Shown here: piece by piece, positions 8,928 to 16,806 of the stretch | Layout: each line of letters starts with the position of its first letter | How positions within the stretch are numbered: the first letter of the stretch is position 1 | Source of the DNA: an uncultured Bacteroidales bacterium | Lineage (GTDB): Bacteria; Bacteroidota; Bacteroidia; Bacteroidales; UBA932 | Assembly: GCA_946185205.1 (NCBI GenBank) | Contig: CAMHIP010000008.1 | Span: 1-36,789 of the forward strand | DNA: 36,789 nt | Direction: 5' to 3' | Made by a program: the position numbers and the translations under genes | The notes under the pieces: generated by a model | The model's database searches: none | Seen by the model: the letters and a program-made list of their open reading frames with translations, nothing else | Told to the model about the DNA's origin: nothing

Positions 8928-9523
8928 TGGGAAAAAACAGATTCGGAACGATCATCCAGATCGGAGACATCCTCGTGTCGGAGGATGTGGTGATGGAGTA
9001 CTTTGCCTGTGACTACGCGGTCTGCCGCGGGGCCTGCTGCATCGCAGGCGACAGCGGCGCGCCGCTGGACGAAAGCGAACTGGAAGGGCTGGAACGGGAT
9101 TATCCCGCCTACTGCGGCCATATGACGCCGGAAGGCCGGGCCGCCGTGGACGCCAAGGGCTTCTTCGAGGTGGACCGGGACGACGACATCGTCACGCCGC
9201 TGATGCCCCCGCTGGAAGGCTCGCAGGACTGCCCCTGCGCCTTCTGCCACTTCGGGCCGGCCGGCGAATGCCTCTGCGCCATCGAGATGGCGGGCCGGAC
9301 CAAGCCCGCCTCCTGCTCGCTCTACCCCATCCGCGTCACGAAGCTCACCGGGGGCGGACTCGCCCTCAACGTCCACCGCTGGGACATCTGCCAGCCGGCC
9401 TTCGACAAGGGAGCACGCGAGGGCGTGCGGGTCTTCCAATTTCTGAAAAATCCCCTCACGAGATCATTCGGAGAGGATTTCTACGAAGCGCTGGACGCAG
9501 CGGCTAAACATCTTCTCGGGTAG
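8927..9523 (+). CDS. DUF3109 family cysteine-rich protein
   Basis: A 198-residue cytoplasmic protein of the DUF3109 family, common in Bacteroidota and of unknown function. It opens with the family hallmark: IQIGDILVSEDVV, then CDYAVCRGACCIAGDSGAPL. More Cys follow in CPCAFCHFGPAGECLC, SCSLYPIRV and DICQP. The spaced Cys pattern resembles the YkgJ-type zinc/iron-chelating domain, so a metal or Fe-S site is likely. It is translationally coupled to the M16-like gene through a one-base overlap, and its 3' end overlaps a convergent gene by 20 bp. Confidence 0.88.
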   Translation: MGKNRFGTIIQIGDILVSEDVVMEYFACDYAVCRGACCIAGDSGAPLDESELEGLERDYPAYCGHMTPEGRAAVDAKGFFEVDRDDDIVTPLMPPLEGSQDCPCAFCHFGPAGECLCAIEMAGRTKPASCSLYPIRVTKLTGGGLALNVHRWDICQPAFDKGAREGVRVFQFLKNPLTRSFGEDFYEALDAAAKHLLG

Positions 9524-9965
9524 CTTCCAGGCCCGATACGATCCGGGTAAGGTCCCGGGTCAGCCCCTCGACCGTCAGGCCGGCGCCGGAAGGCGTCACC
9601 GTGATGCGGTCCTCCCACATCTTCAGGGCCCGGGACAGGCCGGAGCGGCGCCGGAAGGACCAGCTGCCGCCGTCCTCCGACTCCAGACGGTATCCCAGCG
9701 CCTCCATCACCCGCATCACGTCGGGACGGACCTCTTCGGGCGCGCCGTACAGGTGCGCCGTGCGCGCGGAGAAGCCGAAGCGCGGATAGATCAGCGCGAA
9801 GACCAGCATGACCAGGGCGATCTGCCACAGGGAGTCGTAGCCGTTGACGAACATTTTGGACAGGTCCGCCTCCACGAATCCGGTGAGGACGAGGGCCAGG
9901 ATGATGATCACAAGCAGGAGCATCAAGTAGCAGTAATACTTGAGCGAACGGATGATATATTTCAT
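9504..9965 (-). CDS. Hypothetical two-helix membrane protein
   Basis: A 153-residue protein of unknown function. Residues about 12-31 (YLMLLLVIIILALVLTGF) and 45-62 (SLWQIALVMLVFALIYP) are transmembrane helices. The C-terminal half (about 75-153) is soluble, with GYRLESEDGGSWSFRRRSG, a possible small alpha/beta domain. The start ATG is only 5 nt downstream of a -7 element. Its 3' end overlaps the DUF3109 gene tail to tail by 20 bp. It is divergent from the coiled-coil membrane gene at 10026. Confidence 0.75.
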   Translation of the reverse strand: MKYIIRSLKYYCYLMLLLVIIILALVLTGFVEADLSKMFVNGYDSLWQIALVMLVFALIYPRFGFSARTAHLYGAPEEVRPDVMRVMEALGYRLESEDGGSWSFRRRSGLSRALKMWEDRITVTPSGAGLTVEGLTRDLTRIVSGLEATREDV

Positions 9966-9970
9966 AATGA

Positions 9971-9978
9971 CAAAATTA
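9971..9978 (-). promoter_or_regulatory. -7 element TAATTTTG, probable leaderless start
   Basis: On the minus strand TAATTTTG ends 5 nt before the ATG at 9965. It fits TAnnTTTG. It lies back to back with the plus-strand element at 9992-9999. No convincing -33 TTTG is visible. Confidence 0.45.
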
Positions 9979-9991
9979 GCATAAAATTTGC

Positions 9992-9999
9992 TATTTTTG
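9992..9999 (+). promoter_or_regulatory. -7 element TATTTTTG for the gene at 10026
   Basis: TATTTTTG fits TAnnTTTG and ends 26 nt before the ATG at 10026, giving a short A/T-rich leader of about 20 nt. Together with the minus-strand site at 9971-9978 it makes a compact divergent promoter region. Confidence 0.55.
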
Positions 10000-10025
10000 T
10001 GCGTTGTTTATTAAATAGACAGAAA

Positions 10026-10940
10026 ATGGAAAAAGAAGATCCCATCGAGAAGCTTGAAAGACAGCAAGCTGAAAAGAAATCCAACGGAGGCCTGAAGGCC
10101 GTCATGATCGCGATGATCGTCGTCGCGCTCGGACTCGCCGCCGCCCTCTGGTATGTCATGAGCAGCAAGAACAAACTCGTCGGTGAGCTGAACGAGGAAA
10201 AGCAGGATCTGACGGAGCAGATCCAGGCCCTGCAGAGCGACTACGAGAACCTCTCCTCCGAATACGACTACATCAACGCCCAGCTCGACTCCTCCCGCGA
10301 AGAGATCGCCCAGCTCGTGGACCGCGTCAAGAAGACCGAAGCCACGGACCGCAGCAAGATCCGCCAGTACGAGAAGGAGCTCGGCACCCTGCGTTCCATC
10401 ATGCGCGGGTACATCACGCAGATCGACTCGCTCAATACGTTGAACCACAGGCTCGCCGAAGAGGCCGCCACCGCCCGCAAGGAAGCCGAGCAGACCAAGC
10501 AGGCCAACACCAAGCTGACCCAGCAGGTCGAGGCCCTGACCAGCCGCGTCACGGCCGGCTCCATCCTCAAGGCCCACAACTTCGTGATGTACGCCTACAA
10601 CAACAACGACAAGATCACCGACAAGGCCAACCGCGTGGCGCGTTTCCTGGTGAACCTCACCCTCGTGGAGAATGAGCTGGCGGAGCGCGGTCCGGTGCGC
10701 GTGTATGTGCGCGTGACCGATCCGGACGGCGTGCTGCTGTCCGACGGCCGCGGCACCACCTTCACCTTCAACGGCGAGACGCTGGACGCCACGGCTTCCC
10801 GCGAGGTCGATTACCAGGGCTACGAAGTCGATCTGGGCATCTATGTCAACAATGTGGGCGCCTTCAAGAAGGGTGTCTATACCGTTGACGCCTACACGAC
10901 CCAGGCCGTCCTCGGACACGGAGAACTCCTGCTCCGCTAA
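10026..10940 (+). CDS. Membrane-anchored coiled-coil protein
   Basis: A 304-residue protein. Residues 1-22 are cytoplasmic and charged; about 23-45 (GLKAVMIAMIVVALGLAAALWYV) are one transmembrane helix. Residues about 50-175 form a heptad-like coiled coil (for example EEKQDLTEQIQALQSDYENL). The C-terminal 120 residues are beta-rich (GPVRVYVRVTDPDGVLLSDG), a small periplasmic domain probably. Such proteins recur in Bacteroidales without assigned function. The open frame extends upstream to 9753, but the ATG at 10026 follows the -7 element and yields sensible topology. HemW begins on the base after its stop, so the two are probably co-transcribed. Confidence 0.85.
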   Translation: MEKEDPIEKLERQQAEKKSNGGLKAVMIAMIVVALGLAAALWYVMSSKNKLVGELNEEKQDLTEQIQALQSDYENLSSEYDYINAQLDSSREEIAQLVDRVKKTEATDRSKIRQYEKELGTLRSIMRGYITQIDSLNTLNHRLAEEAATARKEAEQTKQANTKLTQQVEALTSRVTAGSILKAHNFVMYAYNNNDKITDKANRVARFLVNLTLVENELAERGPVRVYVRVTDPDGVLLSDGRGTTFTFNGETLDATASREVDYQGYEVDLGIYVNNVGAFKKGVYTVDAYTTQAVLGHGELLLR

Positions 10941-12035
10941 ATGATCTACCTGCACGTCCCCTTCTGCAGGAGTTTCTGCACCTACTGTGATTTCTATTCG
11001 GAAATCGCCTGCCGGGGACGGGACGCGCAAGCATTTGCATCCTACGCAGACGCGGTCTGCGCCGAGATTGCCCGCAGAAAGGACGAGATCGAAGCCACCC
11101 GCGACCTGGATACGCTTTATATCGGAGGCGGCACCCCATCGGTGCTGCCTCTGGCGTTATTACGCCAGATGGCAGCCGCTGCGCTGATGACGGGGAGGCC
11201 GCCCGCGGAGGCCTTCAGCGAGTTTACGATGGAGGTCAACCCGGAGGACATCGTAGAGAAAGGTGCGGACTACGTCCGGGGGCTGCGCGAACTCGGCGTC
11301 AACCGCATCAGCATGGGCGTGCAGTCGCTGGACGACGGGATCCTCCGCTGGATGAACCGCCGCCACGACGCCGACCACGCCCGGCAGGCCTTCCGCATCC
11401 TGCGGAAAGCCGGGGTAGAAAACATCAGCATCGATCTCATTTTCGGCCTCTCACAACTGTCGGAGACCATTCTGGCGCAGACGCTCGACGAAGTGCTGGC
11501 CTGGCGTCCGGAACACATCAGCGCCTACCAGCTGAGCATCGAAGAAGGCAGCGCGCTGGGCCGGCTGGTCCGCGAAGGCCGCTACACCGAAGCCCTGCAG
11601 GAACAGTGCGCCGCACAGTACGCGCTGCTCTGCACCCGGCTGCGCGAAGCCGGCTATGTCCACTACGAGATTTCCAACTGGGCCCTCCCCGGCCGCGAAG
11701 CCGTCCACAACAGCGCCTACTGGACCCGGCACCCCTACGTGGGCCTGGGCCCCGGCGCCCACTCGTTCGACGGCCGTGTACGGTCGTGGAATGAAGAAAG
11801 CGTGCCGCAATACACCCAGGGCGGCCGTGAGATGCTCTCGGAGGCAGAAGCCCGGGAGGAACAGATCTTCCTCGGCCTGCGGACCGCACGCGGCATCCCG
11901 GAAGAGCTGCTGGAGCCGTCCAAGGCCGCTCCGATGCTCGCCGACGGCCGCCTGGTACGCTTGTCCGAAGGCCGCATACGCATCCCGGAAGACCGCTGGT
12001 TCGTCAGCGACGGGCTCATCGCCATTTTGATCTGA
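10941..12035 (+). CDS. hemW: Radical SAM family heme chaperone HemW
   Basis: A 364-residue radical SAM protein related to coproporphyrinogen III dehydrogenase HemN. The iron-sulfur motif is CRSFCTYCDF (residues 9-18). HemN has a fourth Cys two residues after the third (CxxxCxxCxC), whereas HemW has Phe there, as this protein does. Other family marks are DTLYIGGGTPSVLP, MEVNPEDIV, GVNRISMGVQS and SIDLIFGLSQL. HemW delivers heme to respiratory enzymes. The ATG directly follows the TAA of the upstream gene. A strong hairpin follows at 12065-12100. Confidence 0.92.
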   Translation: MIYLHVPFCRSFCTYCDFYSEIACRGRDAQAFASYADAVCAEIARRKDEIEATRDLDTLYIGGGTPSVLPLALLRQMAAAALMTGRPPAEAFSEFTMEVNPEDIVEKGADYVRGLRELGVNRISMGVQSLDDGILRWMNRRHDADHARQAFRILRKAGVENISIDLIFGLSQLSETILAQTLDEVLAWRPEHISAYQLSIEEGSALGRLVREGRYTEALQEQCAAQYALLCTRLREAGYVHYEISNWALPGREAVHNSAYWTRHPYVGLGPGAHSFDGRVRSWNEESVPQYTQGGREMLSEAEAREEQIFLGLRTARGIPEELLEPSKAAPMLADGRLVRLSEGRIRIPEDRWFVSDGLIAILI

Positions 12036-12044
12036 CCACCCCAT

Positions 12045-12118
12045 ATTGATTATCAGCACATTACAAATTAACCTTCGGACAAAACACCGAAGGTTAATTT
12101 ATAACTAATTGATTATCA
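12045..12118. repeat. 11-bp direct repeats flanking a hairpin
   Basis: ATTGATTATCA occurs at 12045-12055 and again at 12108-12118, on either side of the terminator hairpin. The second copy sits in the odd palindrome AATTGAT-T-ATCAATT (12107-12121). The unit could be a repeated operator or part of a small intergenic repeat element. Confidence 0.5.
12065..12100. terminator. Strong hairpin between convergent hemW and inositol monophosphatase genes
   Basis: A perfect 14-bp inverted repeat: AAATTAACCTTCGG (12065-12078) pairs with CCGAAGGTTAATTT (12087-12100) around an 8-nt loop, ACAAAACA. A/T-rich stem bases at both ends give U-rich tails in both directions. It sits between two converging genes, so a bidirectional terminator is the natural reading. 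Confidence 0.8.
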
Positions 12119-12131
12119 ATTTCTTTTAAAA

Positions 12132-12920
12132 TCAGTCCTCGTATGGGACTCCGTCCGGCAGGTGGCTGTGGACGACGGCGAGCAGGGCGCCGAGCGAATC
12201 GGGGCGGTTGGCGGCGATCACCAGCGAAGGGCGGATGAGCGACGGGGCGCCGCCGTCCCAGGTGGCGATGCGGCCGCCCGCTTCGTGCAGGATCAGCATC
12301 GCGGCGGCATAATCCCAGGGCTGCAGACGCATCTCGAAATACAGTTCAATGATCCCGGAAGCGAGCAGGCACAGCTCCACCGCGGCGGAGCCCCAGCGAC
12401 GCAAGTCATTGCTCTGCATGTAGATATCATAGATGATGTCCGAGCAGGACTTGGCGAACTCCTTGCGATAGGTGCTCATCGCCGTGCAGAACAGCCCGTC
12501 GGCGAGCGGACGGTCCGAAACATGGATGGGGTGAGCGTTGCAGCAAGCCCCCTTGCCCAGTTCTGCGGTATAGAGTTCGCCCCGGCGGGGGCTATAGACG
12601 ACGCCCAACTGAAGCGCACCCTTCCGCGCCAGCGCCACGGAGATGCAGCAGTCCGCAATCCCGCGGGCATAGTTGGCCGTGCCGTCAATGGGATCGATGA
12701 TCCAGACGTATTCCTCCTCCAGGTCCCGGAAGTCCTCCTCTTCGCAGAGGAAGCCGCAGCCGGGCAGCAGCGCGGCGAGCCGCTCCGTCAGGAAATGCTG
12801 CACGGCGAGGTCGGAGGAGGTCACGAGGTTGGCGAGGCCGTCTTTCTGCATGACGGTGAAATGGTCGGAGACCATCAGCGCGGAGGCCTCCCGGACGATA
12901 TCGACGACTTGTTGGAGCAT
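12132..12920 (-). CDS. Inositol monophosphatase family protein
   Basis: A 262-residue member of the IMPase/FIG superfamily of Mg-dependent, Li-sensitive phosphatases. Metal-site motifs are visible: FLCEEEDF (Glu), WIIDPIDGTANYARG (the DPIDGT signature) and WDYAAAMLILHEAGG (the WDxAA signature). In bacteria such enzymes (SuhB, CysQ) dephosphorylate inositol phosphates or 3'-phosphoadenosine nucleotides; the substrate cannot be read from sequence. The open frame runs back to 13097, but those extra residues are composition-driven, and the ATG at 12920 starts the usual MLQQVVDIVREAS helix. Confidence 0.9.
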   Translation of the reverse strand: MLQQVVDIVREASALMVSDHFTVMQKDGLANLVTSSDLAVQHFLTERLAALLPGCGFLCEEEDFRDLEEEYVWIIDPIDGTANYARGIADCCISVALARKGALQLGVVYSPRRGELYTAELGKGACCNAHPIHVSDRPLADGLFCTAMSTYRKEFAKSCSDIIYDIYMQSNDLRRWGSAAVELCLLASGIIELYFEMRLQPWDYAAAMLILHEAGGRIATWDGGAPSLIRPSLVIAANRPDSLGALLAVVHSHLPDGVPYED

Positions 12921-12941
12921 GGTGTTCTTCTTTTCAGTCCG

Positions 12942-12949
12942 CGAAGATA
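12942..12949 (-). promoter_or_regulatory. Weak -7-like element TATCTTCG for the monophosphatase gene
   Basis: On the minus strand TATCTTCG differs from TAnnTTTG by one base and lies 21 nt before the start at 12920. No -33 TTTG is seen at the right distance. Same variant as at 19819-19826. Confidence 0.35.
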
Positions 12950-12962
12950 CATAGAAAATTCT

Positions 12963-12970
12963 TATCTTTG
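12963..12970 (+). promoter_or_regulatory. -7 element TATCTTTG, near-leaderless start for the aminopeptidase
   Basis: TATCTTTG is a full match to TAnnTTTG and ends 8 nt before the ATG at 12979. The transcript would start within a few nucleotides of that codon. This also argues against the upstream GTG at 12970, which overlaps the promoter element. Confidence 0.6.
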
Positions 12971-12978
12971 TGATTGCT

Positions 12979-14394
12979 ATGTTTGACAAGGAAGTATATA
13001 TCGCGCGCCGGAAGGCGCTGCTGGAGCGCCTGCGGGGCGAGAAGGGCATCGCCCTCTTCATCGGCAACGTGGACGCTCCCGCCCAGTACAAGGACAACTG
13101 TTACAAATGGCGCCAGGACAGCAACTGGCTCTATTTCTTCGGCATCGACGAGCCGCGTTTCGCCGCCACGGTCGATCTGGAGAGCGGCGAGGAGACGGTC
13201 TATGCCGACGACTTCAGCATCGACGATATCATCTGGATGGGGCCGATGCCCTCCGTGCGCAGCCTCGCGGACGCGGCGGGTGTGGCGAAGACCGCCCCCT
13301 ACGACGCCCTCGGCGCTGCCCTGAAGGGCCGCCGGGTCCACTTCCTGCCGGCGTCCCGCTATGCCACCCGCCTCACGCTCAGCGCCTTGCTCGGCCTGGA
13401 CCCGTCCGAGGTCACGAGCGCGGGCAAGGGCGGCTGCCCCAAGGCCTCGGAGCCGCTGGTGAAGGCCGTCATCGACCTGCGCCTGGTCAAGGACGCGCAG
13501 GAGATCGCCCTGCTCGACGCCGCCTGCAACCTGGGCTTCGCGATGCACACGGCTGCCCGCCGCGGCATCCGTCCCGGCCGCATCGAACAGGAAATCGTGG
13601 GCGAGATGGAGAGCGTGGCCCTGTCCAAGGGCTGGGGCGTGAGTTTCCCGACCATCCTCACCCAGCACGGGGAGATTTTCCATTGCCACAGCCACGAAAT
13701 GCCCGTAGAGCCGGGCAAGCTGATGGTGATCGACGCAGGCGTGGAAAGCAACGAGCACTACGCTTCCGACTTCACCCGCACCTACCCGACTTCCGGCCGC
13801 TTCACGCAGAAGCAGCGCGATATCTACCAGACGGTCTATGAATGCAATGAACTGGCGTTCAGCATGATCCGTCCCGGCGTCGCCTACCGCGACGTCCACC
13901 TGGCCGCCGCGGCCCACATGCTGGACAACCTGCAGCAGCTGGGGCTCGTGCGGGGGGACGTGGACGCGATGGCCGCCGACGGCATCGCCGGACTCTTCAT
14001 GCCGCACGGACTGGGCCACAACATGGGCCTGGACGTGCACGACATGGAGGATCTGGGTGAGAACCTGGTGGGCTACGACGACGACCAGACCCGCTCGCCG
14101 CAGCTGGGCCTGGGGAGCCTGCGGATGGCCCGCCGGCTGCGTCCCGGCAACGTGATCACCGATGAACCGGGCATCTATTTCATCCCGGACCTGATCCGGC
14201 TGTGGAAGCGGGAAGGCACGGACCGGGGCTGCGTCAACTACGACAAACTGGAGACCTACTTTGATTTCGGCGGCATCCGGCTCGAGGACGACGTCCTCGT
14301 GACGGCGGACGGCGCACGCCGGCTGGGCGCGCAGCGCCTGCCGATCGCACCCGACGAGGTGGAGGCCGCCCTGGCACAAGACAAGCAACTTTAA
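12979..14394 (+). CDS. pepP: Xaa-Pro aminopeptidase (M24B, aminopeptidase P)
   Basis: A 471-residue cytosolic enzyme that removes an N-terminal residue preceding proline. The N-terminal non-catalytic domain (about 1-165) opens with YIARRKALLERLRG. The pita-bread catalytic domain has the five dinuclear-metal ligands in order: Asp in MVIDAGVES, Asp in ASDFTRTYPTSG, His in MPHGLGHNMGLDVHD, Glu in ITDEPGIYFIP, and Glu in GGIRLEDDVLV. Length and motif order match bacterial PepP. The ATG at 12979 was preferred to the GTG at 12970 because that GTG lies in the promoter. The fabG-like gene starts 8 bp after the stop. Confidence 0.93.
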   Translation: MFDKEVYIARRKALLERLRGEKGIALFIGNVDAPAQYKDNCYKWRQDSNWLYFFGIDEPRFAATVDLESGEETVYADDFSIDDIIWMGPMPSVRSLADAAGVAKTAPYDALGAALKGRRVHFLPASRYATRLTLSALLGLDPSEVTSAGKGGCPKASEPLVKAVIDLRLVKDAQEIALLDAACNLGFAMHTAARRGIRPGRIEQEIVGEMESVALSKGWGVSFPTILTQHGEIFHCHSHEMPVEPGKLMVIDAGVESNEHYASDFTRTYPTSGRFTQKQRDIYQTVYECNELAFSMIRPGVAYRDVHLAAAAHMLDNLQQLGLVRGDVDAMAADGIAGLFMPHGLGHNMGLDVHDMEDLGENLVGYDDDQTRSPQLGLGSLRMARRLRPGNVITDEPGIYFIPDLIRLWKREGTDRGCVNYDKLETYFDFGGIRLEDDVLVTADGARRLGAQRLPIAPDEVEAALAQDKQL

Positions 14395-14402
14395 CGAACA
14401 AT

Positions 14403-15140
14403 ATGGGATTACTTGAAGGAAAAGTCGCCCTCATCACGGGCGCATCCCGGGGCATCGGCAAGGCCATTGCCCTCAGATTTGCCGCCGAAGGGGCGGACAT
14501 CGCATTCACCGACATCAAGATCAGCGAAGATACCGTGAAGGAGCTCGAAGCCCTCGGCGTCAAGGTACGCGCCTATGCGTCCAACGCCGCCGACTTCGCC
14601 CAGACCCATGAGACCGTGGATCAGGTCATGGCCGACTTCGGCCGCATCGACATCCTGGTCAACAACGCCGGCATCACCCGCGACGGCCTGATGCTCCGGA
14701 TGGACGAGGCCCAGTGGGATGCCGTCATCAACGTCAACCTCAAGTCCGCCTACAACTACATCCACGCCTGCACGCCCATCATGGCGCGCCAGCGCGGGGG
14801 CAGCATCATCAATATGTCCTCCGTGGTGGGTGTGAGCGGCAACGCCGGACAGTGCAATTATTCCGCCTCCAAGGCCGGCCTGATCGGTCTCGCGAAGTCC
14901 ATCGCCAAGGAGATGGGCCCGCGCGGCATCCGCGCCAACTGCATCGCCCCGGGCTTCATCATCTCCGACATGACGGCCCAGCTCCCGCAGGAAGTGCGCG
15001 ACGCCTGGGCGAAGCAGATTCCGCTGCGCCGCGGCGGCACCGTCGATGAGGTGGCCAAGGTGGCGCTGTTCCTGGCCAGCGACCTCTCTTCGTATGTCAG
15101 CGGACAGGTGATCCATTGCTGCGGCGCGATGAACTGCTAG
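14403..15140 (+). CDS. fabG: 3-oxoacyl-[ACP] reductase FabG (short-chain dehydrogenase)
   Basis: A 245-residue classical short-chain dehydrogenase, closest to FabG, which reduces 3-oxoacyl-ACP with NADPH in fatty acid synthesis. The cofactor loop is TGASRGIG (residues 13-20), the structural motif NNAG, the catalytic Ser in NMSSVVG, and YSASK as the Tyr-x3-Lys dyad. The C-terminus ends GQVIHCCGAMNC; most FabG end GQ-hydrophobic-x-V-D/N-GG, so the CCGAMNC tail is atypical, but Bacteroidota FabG often look like this. It probably shares a transcript with pepP and comF (gaps of 8 and 1 bp). Confidence 0.88.
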   Translation: MGLLEGKVALITGASRGIGKAIALRFAAEGADIAFTDIKISEDTVKELEALGVKVRAYASNAADFAQTHETVDQVMADFGRIDILVNNAGITRDGLMLRMDEAQWDAVINVNLKSAYNYIHACTPIMARQRGGSIINMSSVVGVSGNAGQCNYSASKAGLIGLAKSIAKEMGPRGIRANCIAPGFIISDMTAQLPQEVRDAWAKQIPLRRGGTVDEVAKVALFLASDLSSYVSGQVIHCCGAMNC

Positions 15141-15141
15141 C

Positions 15142-15888
15142 ATGGACCCCCGCCTGAAAGACCTGAGCTTGAAAACTTCCCTCTCGGCCCTGCTGGACCT
15201 CGTCCTGCCGAGAGTGTGCGTGGTGTGCGGCCGCCCGCTCCTCCCGCAGGAGCGGCATCTCTGCCTGGAGTGTCTGGCCGACCTCCCGCGCACCCGTTAT
15301 GCCACGCTCAGCCACAACCCGATGGCGGACCGCTTCAATGCTAAACTGCAAGTAGATGAATATGAGCCGTATGCGTATGCTGCGGCTCTTTATCATTATC
15401 GGGCGGACGCCGGCTACAAGAAGATCTCCCAGGCCCTCAAGTACCACCGGGACTTCGGCACGGGGCGCTGGGCGGCGCGCCTGCTGGGCAGTTCCCTGGC
15501 GGACTCGCCGCTCTACGCGGACGTGGATCTGGTGGTCCCCGTCCCGCTGCACTGGACGCGGCACTGGCGGCGCGGCTACAACCAGGCGGCGGTGATCGCC
15601 CGCGAAGTGGCGCGCACGCTCGGCGCTCCGTGTGCGGAGCGGCTCCTGCGCCGCCGTCGCCGCACCCGCAGCCAGACGCGTCTGTCGGGCGAAGACAAGG
15701 CGCGCAACGTGGCGGGCGCCTTCGCCCTGCGGAAAGCCGCCGGTGTCCCGGCAGCGCGGCATATCCTGTTGATAGACGACGTTTTCACCACCGGCGCCAC
15801 GCTCTCCGCCTGCCACCGCGCCCTGCGCAGCGCCTACGGGCCGCAGGTGCGTATCTCGGTGGCGACGCTGGGCGCCGTGGGAGAATAG
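15142..15888 (+). CDS. comF: ComF family phosphoribosyltransferase-like protein
   Basis: A 248-residue ComF/GntX-type protein. The N-terminus has a four-Cys zinc site, VCVVCGRPLLPQERHLCLEC. The C-terminal phosphoribosyltransferase fold ends in HILLIDDVFTTGATL, the PRPP-binding loop. Homologues act in DNA uptake or in handling DNA at stalled forks; the role in Bacteroidota is not established. The segment VPVPLHWTRHWRRGYNQA is the usual ComF core. The ATG follows the fabG TAG with one base between. The convergent NlpC/P60 gene starts its stop codon on the very next base after the TAG. Confidence 0.9.
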   Translation: MDPRLKDLSLKTSLSALLDLVLPRVCVVCGRPLLPQERHLCLECLADLPRTRYATLSHNPMADRFNAKLQVDEYEPYAYAAALYHYRADAGYKKISQALKYHRDFGTGRWAARLLGSSLADSPLYADVDLVVPVPLHWTRHWRRGYNQAAVIAREVARTLGAPCAERLLRRRRRTRSQTRLSGEDKARNVAGAFALRKAAGVPAARHILLIDDVFTTGATLSACHRALRSAYGPQVRISVATLGAVGE

Positions 15889-16767
15889 CTACCGTACCCG
15901 CAGGCGGTCGCCCAGGCGGATGACGGAGCGCTTGTTGAGTCCGTTCATCTCCAGGAGGGACTCGACCGATACGCCGAACCGCTTGGCGATTTTCTGGATC
16001 GTATCGCCCGCCCGGACCGTGTAGAATTCGGCCGAAGTGGCCTCCTCGCTGCGCCAGGTGCCGTCGGCATTGAGAATGAAGTCGCGGTCGGCGCCGGGCT
16101 CGACATACTTGCCGTCCTCGCCCACAAAGGCCCAGGTGCCGTCCGGGAAGAGCACCAGACGGCGCTCCTGCACGGCGTTGAGCACGGAGTCGCGCGCCGC
16201 ACCCGTCTTGCCGCCGAGCAGTTCGGACAGACTGAAATGGCTCTTGCGAGCCTTCTCTTCCGGCGGGAAATCGGGCAGGATGCGCCGCACGCCGATAAAG
16301 CGCTGGGCATAATAAGGCTCGTCGATATGGGAGATGGTCACGCCGGAATTGCAGGCGTGGATGAAGGTAAAACTCTTGTTCAGACTGTCCGCCGCGATGA
16401 AGATGCCCACGTGGCCGGGCGTCTTCTTGGCATTGCGGCCGCCGAAGACGATGATGTCGCCCTTCTGGTATTTCTCGATCCCGCCGCGGATTTCGCGCCC
16501 GTCGTGCGCCTGGTCGGCCGACGTGCGGGAGAGGGTATAGCCGAATTTCTTGAAGACGAAGCAGGTGAAGCCCGTGCAGTCGAAGCTCTGGGGGCCGTTG
16601 CCGCCATAGACATAGGGTTTGCCCAGGTGGCGCCCGGCCTCCTTGATGAGGGCGTCCGCCACCTTGCGGGGATTCTCTTTCGCTTCTTCAGGATGCTCCT
16701 GCGCGGCAACGCCGGGCGCAACGGCGCCAAGCAGGCAGGCGGCAAGGACCAGTCGGATCAGTTTCAT
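15889..16767 (-). CDS. Secreted NlpC/P60 (C40) peptidoglycan hydrolase with LysM domain
   Basis: A 292-residue exported protein (signal peptide 1-22, ending GVAA). The C40 catalytic set is visible: Cys in SFDCTGFTCF, His in PGHVGIFIA, and third His in FIHACNSGV. Such enzymes cut gamma-D-Glu-diaminopimelate bonds in peptidoglycan stems. The middle carries WAFVGEDGKYVEPG and the C-terminal 45 residues form a LysM (YTVRAGDTIQKIAKRFGVSVESLLEMNG), which binds glycan chains. The domain order, catalytic first and LysM last, is the reverse of the E. coli NlpD arrangement. Minus-strand neighbour cutC ends 39 bp upstream. Confidence 0.93.
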   Translation of the reverse strand: MKLIRLVLAACLLGAVAPGVAAQEHPEEAKENPRKVADALIKEAGRHLGKPYVYGGNGPQSFDCTGFTCFVFKKFGYTLSRTSADQAHDGREIRGGIEKYQKGDIIVFGGRNAKKTPGHVGIFIAADSLNKSFTFIHACNSGVTISHIDEPYYAQRFIGVRRILPDFPPEEKARKSHFSLSELLGGKTGAARDSVLNAVQERRLVLFPDGTWAFVGEDGKYVEPGADRDFILNADGTWRSEEATSAEFYTVRAGDTIQKIAKRFGVSVESLLEMNGLNKRSVIRLGDRLRVR

Positions 16768-16778
16768 CTCTTTTGTCG

Positions 16779-16798
16779 TTTTCAGAATTTCCTGAAAA
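16779..16798. promoter_or_regulatory. Small inverted repeat between cutC and the NlpC/P60 gene
   Basis: TTTTCAG (16779-16785) and CTGAAAA (16792-16798) are perfect complements around a 6-nt loop, in the 39-bp gap between the two minus-strand genes. No T-run follows on the minus strand, so it may be a leader hairpin rather than a terminator. Confidence 0.35.
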
Positions 16799-16806
16799 TC
16801 AGTTTT

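Noticed and set aside
9753..10025. Upstream extension of the coiled-coil gene
   Set aside because: Lies opposite another gene, crosses the promoter element, and has shadow composition before the ATG at 10026.
12045..12118. The 11-bp direct repeats as target-site duplication of a transposon
   Set aside because: The enclosed sequence is only 52 bp and is a hairpin with no transposase; a regulatory or terminator role is simpler.
12921..13097. Upstream extension of the monophosphatase gene
   Set aside because: It overlaps the pepP start and promoter; the family normally begins at about MLQQVVDIV.
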